Source: Bacteroides intestinalis
Lineage (GTDB): Bacteria; Bacteroidota; Bacteroidia; Bacteroidales; Bacteroidaceae
NCBI RefSeq assembly: GCF_003464595.1
Contig: NZ_QRZF01000006.1
Coordinates: 62,001-126,000 of the forward strand
DNA: 64,000 nucleotides
Direction of reading: 5' to 3'
Shown: piece after piece, positions 54,069-61,641 of the stretch
Layout: the number at the start of each line of letters is the position of its first letter
Numbering within the stretch: the first letter of the stretch is position 1
The notes under the pieces: generated by a model
What the model was told of the DNA's origin: nothing
Database searches by the model: none
What the model saw: the letters and a program-made list of their open reading frames with translations, nothing else
Program-made: the position numbers and the translations under genes

Positions 54069-54188
54069 GTTAGGTAGAGTTAGGTTACTTTTAAAACTTT
54101 CGTGAGAAAGGATAAAAATAGAAAGTAATTACTCTCTGAAGTTTAAGTGTATAAGGGAAGTTACAAAAGTAACCTAACCTGACCTAAC
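54069..54188. repeat. Imperfect inverted repeat upstream of the DUF2269-like gene
   Basis: Left arm 54069-54092 (GTTAGGT, GTTAGGTTACTTTT) and right arm 54165-54188 are complementary at 21 or more of 24 positions around a 72-base spacer. It fills the gap between the orphan XRE gene and the DUF2269-like gene. It could be a leader structure, a small mobile-element remnant, or a regulator site. Confidence 0.55.
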
Positions 54189-54246
54189 AGATTGTTTCAT
54201 ATCGGATGCAAATAGAGTACTTTCTGACCCTTTATTCTGTGTCACC

Positions 54247-54450
54247 TCATTTATTTATCTCCTTTACCTGCATGATAATCTCTAATCCCAATATTTCAGC
54301 AATCTTGCTGAGAGTGCTGAATGTGGGATTACCCTTGCCTGCCTCTATACTTTTGATTATGCGCAGACTTAATTCTGTATAATCAGCCAGATCTTGTTGG
54401 GTTAATTCTAATTGCAAGCGGCGATCTTTTATGATTTGACTTATATTCAT
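54247..54450 (-). CDS. Small XRE-family (HipB-like) helix-turn-helix regulator
   Basis: A 67-residue protein that is essentially one helix-turn-helix domain: RRLQLELTQQDLADYTELSLRIIKSIEAGKGNPTFSTLSKIAEILGL. The size and pattern are those of HipB-type antitoxin regulators, yet no HipA-like toxin is next to it. Two identical palindromes, GCAATATATTGC, sit at 54454 (3 bp from the start codon) and 54515, a clear candidate for autoregulation. It may be a lone survivor of a toxin-antitoxin pair. Confidence 0.85.
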   Translation of the reverse strand: MNISQIIKDRRLQLELTQQDLADYTELSLRIIKSIEAGKGNPTFSTLSKIAEILGLEIIMQVKEINK

Positions 54451-54453
54451 GGT

Positions 54454-54526
54454 GCAATATATTGCCTTTTATGGGTAAATATAGCATTTATCATTGAATA
54501 AAATAGGGAAAAGTGCAATATATTGC
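54454..54526 (-). promoter_or_regulatory. Twin palindromes upstream of the XRE gene
   Basis: GCAATATATTGC occurs at 54454-54465 and 54515-54526, 61 bp apart centre to centre. The proximal copy lies over the ribosome-binding region of the minus-strand XRE gene. Likely binding sites of the XRE dimer. Confidence 0.65.
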
Positions 54527-54602
54527 ATTATTTGCATGCTTTTGATATTGAAATATTGACTAAAATGAAGAGTTTGTTTGATTTGTATTGGGGATTATTT
54601 GT

Positions 54603-54630
54603 AATATTTCAACTTTGAAGTTGAAATATT
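54603..54630 (+). promoter_or_regulatory. Palindrome upstream of the MqsR-like operon
   Basis: AATATTTCAACTT and AAGTTGAAATATT are perfect 13-bp complements around TG. A half copy, ATTGAAATATTG, lies at 54547-54558. It sits directly before the -33 element and is the likely antitoxin operator. Confidence 0.65.
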
Positions 54631-54639
54631 GCTTTAAAT

Positions 54640-54672
54640 TTTGCGAGTATTCAATTTTAATGTCTATTTTTG
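54640..54672 (+). promoter_or_regulatory. Sigma-ABfr type promoter of the MqsR-like operon
   Basis: TTTG at 54640-54643, 21 bp, TATTTTTG at 54665-54672. The start codon follows at 54688, so the leader would be about 10 bases. Confidence 0.7.
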
Positions 54673-54687
54673 TAGAAAAATAATAAT

Positions 54688-55044
54688 ATGGCAACACAAG
54701 AGGAGGTTGAAGCGTTTTTAAAGCAATTCCATCAGAAGTTAAAAGTCTTTAGTATTATCTTTAGAGATGAAAGAGGAAAAAATGCTCAAACATTAGCTGA
54801 TTTGGAAATAACCCCAAAATATAGAGAAACTATTATAAAAGCAATTGAAGTAGAAGATTATTCTCAGGGACCAATAGTTGATACACTTAATCATTTAGGC
54901 GATATGTGGGTGTTCGGAAAGGATGTGAAAGGTCATGAGATTTATATAAAGATTTCGCTTGGAAGAGATAATTGTCAAACGATATGTATTTCATTTCATA
55001 TTGCAGAATATAGAATGAAATACCCATTTAAAGGAGGAAAATGA
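54688..55044 (+). CDS. MqsR-like mRNA interferase toxin
   Basis: A 118-residue protein that fits the MqsR family of ribosome-independent RNases. The middle ITPKYRETIIKAIEVEDYSQGP corresponds to the usual L-x-x-SDFYKS region, and the C-terminal half MWVFGKDVKGHEIYIKISLGRDNCQTICISFHIAEYRMKYPF is the typical MqsR core ending (IYIK, ISFH, YPF). It is the first gene of a two-gene operon; the antitoxin start overlaps its stop by 4 bp with AAAGGAGG just upstream. Toxin first, antitoxin second is the usual mqsRA order. Confidence 0.8.
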   Translation: MATQEEVEAFLKQFHQKLKVFSIIFRDERGKNAQTLADLEITPKYRETIIKAIEVEDYSQGPIVDTLNHLGDMWVFGKDVKGHEIYIKISLGRDNCQTICISFHIAEYRMKYPFKGGK

Positions 55045-56027
55045 TGAAAAGCCCTTTTACAGGAGGAAATGTAAGCCTTCAGCAAGAAAATTCAGAATTG
55101 GTATTTCGCAAAGAGAAGTTTCAATACACTTATCTTTATTATGAGTGTGAGGATACTAAAGAGCATTTCACAACGACGGAAATTGATGAGTTAAATCTTG
55201 CACAAGTGTACAATCAGTACAGAATAAAATATGGTATCCCGTTTCCTGATGAAATAAAGCAGATACGAGAAATGTATGATCTGTCAGCTTTAAAGATGTC
55301 TGAGATATTGGGGTTTGGGGACAACCAGTATAGATTGTATGAAAGTGGAGACATGCCAAGTGAAGCGAATGGAAAAGTGCTGAACTTGATAAAAGATCCT
55401 GCAATCTTCGAGACATTTGTAAGAAATGCAAGATATCAGTTGGAAGAAAAAGAGTTTAAACGGATATTGGCTAAGCTAAATAAAGTAATAGAATCCCAAC
55501 TACCTAATATTGAAGAAGAACTGATTTATGACTCATATACAAGAGGGAGCATAAATGGCTATGCAACGCAGTCGTATAAGAAGCTTAAGAATATCTTATT
55601 ATACTTTATAGAGCGTTGTGACGGGGTGTTTAATACTAAGATGAATAAGTTACTTTTCTATACCGATTTTCTTTGTTATAAAAAGTATGGAAGGGCCATG
55701 AGTGGTTTGGCTTATAAGGCTATTCAATATGGTCCTGTACCTGTAAGATGGGATAGGGTATATAGTTTGGTGGATGGTGTTGACCAAGATATTATTGAAT
55801 TTGAATCTGGTTATTCCGGGGTAAAGTTAGATTCATTATTGATGCCGGATATGAATGTTTTTTCTCCGGAAGAATTGTCGGTGTTAGAATCTGTATATGA
55901 AAATTTTAAAAATTCAACTGCCGCCGATATTTCTGCCATAAGTCATAATGAAGATGCTTGGAAAAAGTATTATGGCACCAATAAACTAATTGATTTTAGA
56001 GAAGCTTTTACTTTGAAAGCTTTATAA
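55041..56027 (+). CDS. Antitoxin with degenerate MqsA-like N-terminus, helix-turn-helix and Panacea/SocA domain
   Basis: A 328-residue protein in three parts. Residues 1-45 align with the MqsA/YgiT zinc finger by pattern, but the CPxCGG site reads SPFTGG and the second cysteine pair is lost apart from one Cys in YYECED. Residues about 64-115 (FPDEIKQIREMYDLSALKMSEILGFGDNQYRLYESG) are the MqsA-type helix-turn-helix. Residues about 190-310 (MNKLLFYTDFLCYKKYGRAMSGLAYKAIQYGPVP) are a Panacea (DUF4065, SocA-like) domain, known as a general toxin-neutralising module. It should repress its operon and block the MqsR-like toxin. Confidence 0.85.
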   Translation: MMKSPFTGGNVSLQQENSELVFRKEKFQYTYLYYECEDTKEHFTTTEIDELNLAQVYNQYRIKYGIPFPDEIKQIREMYDLSALKMSEILGFGDNQYRLYESGDMPSEANGKVLNLIKDPAIFETFVRNARYQLEEKEFKRILAKLNKVIESQLPNIEEELIYDSYTRGSINGYATQSYKKLKNILLYFIERCDGVFNTKMNKLLFYTDFLCYKKYGRAMSGLAYKAIQYGPVPVRWDRVYSLVDGVDQDIIEFESGYSGVKLDSLLMPDMNVFSPEELSVLESVYENFKNSTAADISAISHNEDAWKKYYGTNKLIDFREAFTLKAL

Positions 56028-56036
56028 TGAAACTTA

Positions 56037-56088
56037 TCATTCTGTCATTCAAGGATAAAATTTAGCTATGCTTTGAATGACAGAATGA
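56037..56088. terminator. Bidirectional terminator after the toxin-antitoxin operon
   Basis: TCATTCTGTCATTCAA and TTGAATGACAGAATGA are perfect 16-bp arms around a 20-base loop, between convergent genes. T-runs are short. Confidence 0.7.
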
Positions 56089-56109
56089 CGGTAAGTGCCT
56101 TTCGGATTT

Positions 56110-57678
56110 TTACATCACATTTAGCCAACGGCTGATATTACGCTCTTCCGCGCTGAACTCTACTCCAAGTTTTATCACTTCACGTCCGTCAGCCTGATAA
56201 GGAATCAGGTAACCTTTGTCTTCAATCTGTTGCAGGGCTTCTTCAGCTGTACCGTTCAATTTGAATTCGAAGACGTAAATGTATTTAGGGGTTTTTACTA
56301 CGGCATCTGCACGTCCTGTGGCACTTTCAACTTCTGCTTGGGTGAACTGTCCCATCAGTTTGAAAACCAAATAGAAAACGACTTGGTAATGACGTTCGGT
56401 CTTCGCGTTCAGTTGATAGGGGAAATCGGCAAAGAAGGCTTGTAGGCGGGTGAGGAAGGCATTGTAATCGCCTGCACGTAACTCTTGCACAAATTTACCG
56501 ATATAAAAACCCTGGTCGCTGTTTGTCATTGAAGTATAGAATGGTACCAGAAAATTGATGAAACCGTAACGAACTTCATCGTTTGGGAATAACAACAAAT
56601 AGTTGCCGAATTCCTTGTCATAATCCTTTATAGTAAGATAACCACTCTGATAAATCAACGGAATCGGATTATTAGCTTCTACACGATACTCGGAGAACAT
56701 AGAAGCCGGGGCTTCGATGCCATCAAGTAAGATACGAAGGTCATATTCTGACTTTCGGAGCATTTCAACCAGAAAAGTCGGAGTTCCTGTCTGAAACCAG
56801 TAATCTCCTAATTCCCGTTTACTGAAAGCGTTCAGCACACTGAAAGGATTAAAAACTCCGTCTCCTTTCGGATGAAAGTGATAGCCATCGTACTGACGGG
56901 CCATTTTATTGACAGTTTCTTCTGCAGAAAGCTTGTTAATCCTGCCGAATTCTTCTATTTCGGGCGTAAAGGTTTCAACCAACTCTGTCCGGGTGATACC
57001 GCATACTGTGGCATAAGAATAATCCAGGCTGATGTCATTCAGTTGATTCAGATCGCTGAACACACTGACTTGCGAGAATTTAGTAACTCCCGTAAGGAAA
57101 GCAAAACGCAGGTAGCGATCAGCACTTTTCAGTACCCCGTAAAAAGCTTTTAGAGTTTTGCGATAATCTTCCAGTAGTGCATCATTATCGAGGGCTTGCA
57201 ACAGGGGTTTGTCGTACTCGTCCACTAAGACCACTACACCACAACCTGCCTGTTCATAGGCACGTTCTATGACATATGCAAAGCGTTCTTCGGGGCTACG
57301 ATCCTTTTTTTCATTTCCGTATACAATTTCCCATTTTTCCAATGTTTGGTTGAGCATTGCTATCAGGTCGGCTGGAGTTTCATACTTTTTGGCATTTAAA
57401 TCCAGATGCAGTACCGGATATTTTTTCCATTCCGTCTCCATCTTTTCAATGGCAAGGCCTTCAAAGAGTTCTTTCTTACCTTCGAAGTAAGCCTCGAAAG
57501 TGGACAGGAGCAGGCTCTTGCCGAAGCGGCGGGGGCGGCTCAGGAAATAAGGCTTGCCTGTATTGGCAATAAGCCAAACAAGCGCAGTCTTATCCACATA
57601 TAGATAATTACCTTGGCGGATATCCGCAAAAGTTTGTATTCCGATAGGAAGCTTGCGTAATGATGTATTATATTCCAT
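56110..57678 (-). CDS. AAA-ATPase-like protein with C-terminal PD-(D/E)XK nuclease domain
   Basis: A 522-residue protein of a multicopy Bacteroides family. The start at 57678 (MEYNTSLRKLPIGIQTFADIRQGN) is preferred to an ATG two codons upstream. The N-terminal AAA-ATPase-like domain has the Walker-A-like RPRRFGKSLLLSTF (about residues 48-61) and Walker-B-like VVVLVDEYDKPLL (about 147-159). The C-terminal domain (about 415-522) has the nuclease-type KYIYVFEFKLNGTAEEALQQIEDKGYLIPY. Role unproven; defence or DNA metabolism are possible. Confidence 0.9.
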   Translation of the reverse strand: MEYNTSLRKLPIGIQTFADIRQGNYLYVDKTALVWLIANTGKPYFLSRPRRFGKSLLLSTFEAYFEGKKELFEGLAIEKMETEWKKYPVLHLDLNAKKYETPADLIAMLNQTLEKWEIVYGNEKKDRSPEERFAYVIERAYEQAGCGVVVLVDEYDKPLLQALDNDALLEDYRKTLKAFYGVLKSADRYLRFAFLTGVTKFSQVSVFSDLNQLNDISLDYSYATVCGITRTELVETFTPEIEEFGRINKLSAEETVNKMARQYDGYHFHPKGDGVFNPFSVLNAFSKRELGDYWFQTGTPTFLVEMLRKSEYDLRILLDGIEAPASMFSEYRVEANNPIPLIYQSGYLTIKDYDKEFGNYLLLFPNDEVRYGFINFLVPFYTSMTNSDQGFYIGKFVQELRAGDYNAFLTRLQAFFADFPYQLNAKTERHYQVVFYLVFKLMGQFTQAEVESATGRADAVVKTPKYIYVFEFKLNGTAEEALQQIEDKGYLIPYQADGREVIKLGVEFSAEERNISRWLNVM

Positions 57679-57785
57679 AAACACACATTTTTTCTTTTAT
57701 AGCTTCAAAGATAATTGTTTTTTTTCAGAATTGTTCGTTTTGGCACAGTTTTGATGCAGCTACGAGCTACAAACGACAAGCCATA

Positions 57786-59897
57786 TCACTGATACAACTG
57801 GTTATTTCTCACACTCTCCGCCTCCAGAAGTATTACCTCGTAGCGCCTCATATTCTTGCTTGTAACATACTGGAAGCCATATTTGGTGAGAATCTTCCCT
57901 AACAGGATTTTTCCGGCATGGTTATATTGATAGCCGGTTCTGTTTCTGATTTCTTCCGCTATTTCGCTCACCGTCATATACTTGAAACTTTCGAAACGTT
58001 CCGGTTTGCGGAAGTGCGTCAACAGCATTTCTTCTTCGGGAGTCTGAAAGATGAAAGGCTTGTTGTTGCGCTCTATCTCATCATTTTCGTCGGCTTCGAA
58101 CCAGTAGCGATAGCCGGTCTCCAGCAGATGCTTGATTTGGGCGTAGAGCTGTAGGTAGTCGATTTCGTAGCGGTCTATCTTTTCGATTTCGTAGCAGAGG
58201 AAGCGGCGGTTGCCGGTGGGATCGTACAACACTTGCGGGTAGTTGCAGGTGCCGGCAAAGGATGCCCAGTGGGGCAGGTTCAGGGTATGACGGGCATAAG
58301 GCAGGCGGATACTGATAAACTTCCGGGTGATAAGGTCCTTCAGCAGACTGAGTTCGTGCCCCGTCATACCCTCGAACTCATCAAAGTTGATGAGCATAAA
58401 TTCCGCCATGCGGGAGAGGTCGTCCTTGTTTCCGGCGGAGATGATGCCGGTGCTGAGATAATCGGTTCGTAAGTCATCTGACAGGATTTTGTTGATGAAA
58501 GTCGTTTTTCCCAGGTTCTGCTTGCTGCATAGCAGGAGGCAAAGGTGGTTCACTACCTCTTCTTGCGTGGCGGCGGCTACCATACCTACCAGAAAATGCC
58601 TGAAACCTTTCAGCCAGAATTCTCTTTGGGCTGGAATGGTGTGGACACTTTCGGCAAGGCGGCCGATGTGGTCGATGCCGTCCCATTGAGGCAGATGATT
58701 CATATATTCGCGGATGGGATGGTAGGAGAAACTGAAATCGGAGTAGATCAGGTTCTCCATGTTCTTGACGCTGCAAGGGTAACCGGCTTCGTTCAGCTCC
58801 ATCCAGATGCTGTTACTTACCATGTCATCCAGCATGACGAAATCCTCTTCACCCTTTTTGCGACATTCCATGCGGTGCTTCATCTGGTTGTAGCGCGTTT
58901 CGTAATGACTGTTGATATACTGTCCGATGCGGAGGAAGTTCCATTGCGAGGTTCTCAACTTACGTGTGTTAAATTCGTCCGTATGCTGATAAGCACTGTC
59001 CGTCAGGGAGTCAATCTCTTCGGGCGGTATGTCGGTGAAGTTGAGGCGCAGGAAAGGGGCGACTTCTTCTTTGGGGATGCCGTAAGCATTGTATGTGCAG
59101 GTTAGCCGGAACAGATAGTTGTTGCGGTTGCCTTCTTCGTACTTGTTTTTGTGATCGTGATAGTAAAGAAGGAGGGCAAGCAAGGAACGGCTTTCGCTTT
59201 GGGGATAAGAGATGTTGTACGGAGGCTTTTGGTACGGAGGCTTTTCTGTAGTTGTTCCTGAAGACTTTTTCCGTCCGGGAGTTTTCTTTTTCTTTTCTCT
59301 GAGAGGACGGTTGAGGTCGACGATAAGAATCTGCGGATTAGGATTCAGATAGACATTCTCGTCGTGAGGCAGATAGCAGATGCGCGTCATGTCTTTGCCC
59401 GATTCGTCGATGTCCGTCTGGCAAAGCTCTTCGTAGAGTGCGGCAACCTGGTCGTAGGCATGAGCATGGTAGTTACGGACTTCCTCGGGAGATTGCGGCA
59501 GGGTGCCGTCGGGCAGACTGGTGATTGTGGTCAGTTTGTAACCGTTTCCCTTCGGACTGGTAAAGCTGATGTGGGTATGCGGATTTCCGGTGACTGCCTT
59601 TGAGATGCGTGCCAGTTCTTCGGGGGATTTCTTGTCGAGGTCGAGGACGATTTCCCCGTTATACTCAGTCAGTTTGTCGTATCGGCGTCCACCGGTGAAG
59701 CGGGCGGAGAAGGTGACGGAGGGAAGTTCTCCTTTTATGGAGTCAGCGGTTGCGATGTCATTGGCAGTGATATGCTGTCGGATGTCAAGAGTCATGTGTG
59801 CCAGTTTTTCATCGTGGCGGATGAGGTTAGCCACTTCTTCGTCGGTTACTTCGGCGCAGGGCGGTTGTTTTTTGTTTTGATAATATGAATACTTCAT
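57786..59897 (-). CDS. VirE-family primase-helicase-like protein (BT4734/BF3469 type)
   Basis: A 703-residue protein starting at MKYSYYQNKKQPPCAEVTDE; an upstream in-frame ATG at 59975 falls in the leader hairpin. The N-terminal VirE_N/BT4734-like domain (about 1-200) includes primase-like GEIVLDLDKKSPEELARI and THISFTSPKGNGYKL. The C-terminal virulence-associated-E type P-loop domain has LLLCSKQNLGKTTFINKIL (Walker A, about residue 455) and MLINFDEFEGM (Walker B, about residue 500). It resembles phage or element replication proteins but has no replication partners here. It belongs to a module with DUF4248, HU-like, smalltalk and amidase genes. Confidence 0.9.
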   Translation of the reverse strand: MKYSYYQNKKQPPCAEVTDEEVANLIRHDEKLAHMTLDIRQHITANDIATADSIKGELPSVTFSARFTGGRRYDKLTEYNGEIVLDLDKKSPEELARISKAVTGNPHTHISFTSPKGNGYKLTTITSLPDGTLPQSPEEVRNYHAHAYDQVAALYEELCQTDIDESGKDMTRICYLPHDENVYLNPNPQILIVDLNRPLREKKKKTPGRKKSSGTTTEKPPYQKPPYNISYPQSESRSLLALLLYYHDHKNKYEEGNRNNYLFRLTCTYNAYGIPKEEVAPFLRLNFTDIPPEEIDSLTDSAYQHTDEFNTRKLRTSQWNFLRIGQYINSHYETRYNQMKHRMECRKKGEEDFVMLDDMVSNSIWMELNEAGYPCSVKNMENLIYSDFSFSYHPIREYMNHLPQWDGIDHIGRLAESVHTIPAQREFWLKGFRHFLVGMVAAATQEEVVNHLCLLLCSKQNLGKTTFINKILSDDLRTDYLSTGIISAGNKDDLSRMAEFMLINFDEFEGMTGHELSLLKDLITRKFISIRLPYARHTLNLPHWASFAGTCNYPQVLYDPTGNRRFLCYEIEKIDRYEIDYLQLYAQIKHLLETGYRYWFEADENDEIERNNKPFIFQTPEEEMLLTHFRKPERFESFKYMTVSEIAEEIRNRTGYQYNHAGKILLGKILTKYGFQYVTSKNMRRYEVILLEAESVRNNQLYQ

Positions 59898-59927
59898 TGT
59901 TTGTATGTTTTTGAGGGAAAGTTGACG

Positions 59928-60006
59928 AGTTAACAAGTTGACCAGGTGACAAGGTTCCATGCGGCATAGAAGCATTGCGCAGCTCCTTGTTCCCTTGTCA
60001 ACTCGT
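59928..60006. repeat. Hairpin-forming region between DUF4248 and VirE genes
   Basis: CGAGTT, ACAAG and GACAAGG on the left can pair with CCTTGT, CTTGT and AACTCG on the right, giving an interrupted stem around GTTCCATGCGGCATAG. It lies in the leader of the VirE gene. Confidence 0.5.
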
Positions 60007-60095
60007 TTCCTTCCTTTCTTTCCCTATTTTGTTGCAAATTAACAGATGTGTCCGATAACAGGAAATAACTTTTGGCTTTTTGCGTAAAGTTAAGT

Positions 60096-60326
60096 TTAAG
60101 GTTCGCCCAGGTAGTCGACTATTACTTTTACTTGGCGGGGCGTGAAAATGTGGTTCCGGTCCTGATAACCCAAATGAATCAGTTCTGCATGCAGTTCGGC
60201 GTTGTGGAGTATCCAGCGGCGAAGTACTTGGGTGGCGTTTTTAAGGGTTAGTTGTGGATTGTAAAGATGAGCCAGTTCCGATTTTGTGTAACTGCGCACT
60301 GTGAAAGTGCTTTTTTCTTCTTTCAT
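60096..60326 (-). CDS. DUF4248 protein
   Basis: A 76-residue protein. FTVRSYTKSELAHLYNPQLTLKNATQVLRRWI matches the small DUF4248 proteins that almost always sit next to VirE-like and HU-like genes in Bacteroides. The SYTKSELAHLY and TPRQVKVIVDYLG parts suggest a small helix-turn-helix-like DNA-binding fold, but no function has been shown. It faces away from the HU-like gene and lies 199 bp upstream of the VirE gene on the same strand. Confidence 0.88.
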   Translation of the reverse strand: MKEEKSTFTVRSYTKSELAHLYNPQLTLKNATQVLRRWILHNAELHAELIHLGYQDRNHIFTPRQVKVIVDYLGEP

Positions 60327-60459
60327 TTTCTTGTATTTATTGATTCTTAATGTGATGTAAATTTACTAAAAATAAACGGTTGGTGAAAGTTTTGAGACGT
60401 GTTTGTTTCAATAATATTCGTAAAGCTTCATTGGCGACTGAGGGATGTCTGTCATCTGG

Positions 60460-60467
60460 TATATTTG
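60460..60467 (+). promoter_or_regulatory. Candidate -7 box for the HU-like gene
   Basis: TATATTTG matches TAnnTTTG 45 bp before the start codon at 60513. A -33 TTTG at the right distance is lacking. Confidence 0.45.
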
Positions 60468-60512
60468 CAGTGTAAATCGGTGATTTACATTCATTTTAAA
60501 AATTTAATTGAT

Positions 60513-60971
60513 ATGGCAACATCCATGAATTACTCAGTGGTGGCTCGTAAAAATCCTTCCAAGAAGAGTGAGCCCGCAAAGTATTATGCCCTGGCGCAAG
60601 CCTCGGGTGAGTTGGACTTCGACGAAATGTGCGAAGCGATAACCGGACGTACCACATGTACGGAAACTGATGTGCGTGCCGCACTGGCGGGCATCATTTA
60701 TGAGGCGAAGCGTGCCCTGAAAGCGGGGCGCATCGTCAGGTTGGGAGATTTAGGCTCTTTACAAATGGGCCTCAGTAGTGAGGGCGCAGAAAAGGCGGAA
60801 GATTTCACGCTATCCATGATTAAGAAGTCACGTATCAACTTCCGCCCCGGCAAAGGGTTGACGGACATCACGAAGACGATGGCGTACACACGTGTGGTGA
60901 CGCGAAGCATGCAGTCATCCGAATCGGGTGGTTCTGCTGATGGGGGGATTGAAGAAAATCCGTTAGGATAG
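60513..60971 (+). CDS. HU-like DNA-binding protein (HU-HIG type)
   Basis: A 152-residue protein. ATG at 60513 (MATSMNYSVVARKNPSKKSEP) is preferred to the open frame upstream. It resembles the Bacteroides HU-related family with an N-terminal extension: VRAALAGIIYEAKRALKAGRIVRLGDLGSLQMGLSSEG (about residues 53-90) is the HU-type dimer and beta-arm core, and the end is a Gly/Ser/Glu-rich tail. It is followed by the 31-residue smalltalk gene and the amidase gene on the same strand. Confidence 0.9.
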   Translation: MATSMNYSVVARKNPSKKSEPAKYYALAQASGELDFDEMCEAITGRTTCTETDVRAALAGIIYEAKRALKAGRIVRLGDLGSLQMGLSSEGAEKAEDFTLSMIKKSRINFRPGKGLTDITKTMAYTRVVTRSMQSSESGGSADGGIEENPLG

Positions 60972-61008
60972 AATCATTAAACATTAAATCACTAAAAAAC
61001 TGATCGTT

Positions 61009-61104
61009 ATGAAGAAGATTACTTGGGACACTGTTTTGAAAGTTGTTATTGCGATGGCTTCTGCCTTATTGGGGGCGTTGAGTGCACATGCTATGACGAT
61101 ATAA
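61009..61104 (+). CDS. Smalltalk protein (31 residues)
   Basis: A 31-codon gene: MKKITWDTVLKVVIAMASAL then LGALSAHAMTI. It is a single hydrophobic helix with a short basic start, matching the small protein family called smalltalk in Bacteroides, found between HU-like and amidase genes. The amidase gene begins 5-14 bp after its stop. Conserved position argues it is a real gene; its function is unknown, and a role in membrane passage of the amidase, like a holin, is only a guess. Confidence 0.85.
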   Translation: MKKITWDTVLKVVIAMASALLGALSAHAMTI

Positions 61105-61118
61105 ATGGTATGTCGGTT

Positions 61119-61565
61119 ATGAGAAAGATTGATCTGATTATTATTCACTGTTCCGCCACAAGGGCGGACAGTGATTTCAGTGCGCAGGACGTGGATACGG
61201 CGCATCGTTACAGGGGCTTTTCATCGTGGGGGTATCACTATTATATCCGGAAGTCGGGACAGGTGGAGTTGATGAGGTCGGAAGATGTGCCCGGAGCGCA
61301 TGCCCGTGGATACAATGCGAATAGTCTTGGAGTGTGTTATGAGGGCGGTCTGGATATGAACGGACGTCCTGCCGATACGCGGACTTTACGACAGAAAGAG
61401 GCGATGCACCGACTGGTAGCCAATCTGTTGCAGAGTTATCCGGAGGCGCGGGTGGTGGGACACCGGGATCTGAGCCCTGATAAAAACTACAACGGCATTG
61501 TAGATCCTTGGGAAAGGACGAAAGAGTGTCCTTGTTTTGAAGTAAAAGCGGAGGCGTGGGAGTAA
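61119..61565 (+). CDS. N-acetylmuramoyl-L-alanine amidase (phage-lysozyme type)
   Basis: A 148-residue zinc amidase domain (ATG at 61119; an ATG 9 bp upstream is possible). T7-lysozyme-like motifs: LIIIHCSATRADSD (zinc histidine, about residues 6-19), GYHYYIRKSGQVELMR (about 38-53), HARGYNANSLGVCYEGG (about 62-78) and VVGHRDLSPDKN with a later CPCFEV (about 121-143), which supply the second histidine and the cysteine ligand. There is no signal peptide. In phages such enzymes need a holin, which makes the upstream one-helix smalltalk protein notable. Confidence 0.93.
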   Translation: MRKIDLIIIHCSATRADSDFSAQDVDTAHRYRGFSSWGYHYYIRKSGQVELMRSEDVPGAHARGYNANSLGVCYEGGLDMNGRPADTRTLRQKEAMHRLVANLLQSYPEARVVGHRDLSPDKNYNGIVDPWERTKECPCFEVKAEAWE

Positions 61566-61585
61566 AAAACTCCCCGCCTTTTTTT
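61553..61585 (+). terminator. Terminator overlapping the amidase stop codon
   Basis: GGCGTGGGAGT pairs with ACTCCCCGCC (one bulge), followed by TTTTTTT. Confidence 0.85.
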
Positions 61586-61612
61586 GTGCGTGCCGAAGTA
61601 TTGTTACATTTG
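61583..61612 (+). promoter_or_regulatory. Promoter of the YD-repeat protein gene
   Basis: TTTG at 61583-61586, 18 bp, TACATTTG at 61605-61612, one base shorter than the usual spacing. The -33 element lies in the T-run of the amidase terminator. The start codon is at 61642. Confidence 0.55.
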
Positions 61613-61641
61613 TGGCAACATATTGAAAAACACTATTGGAT

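Noticed and set aside
58545..59105. Plus-strand frame of 186 codons within the VirE gene
   Set aside because: It is antisense to a gene with clear Walker motifs and shows no family pattern.
61023..61118. N-terminal extension of the amidase
   Set aside because: It overlaps the smalltalk gene in another frame; the amidase fold begins at MRKIDLIIIHCS.
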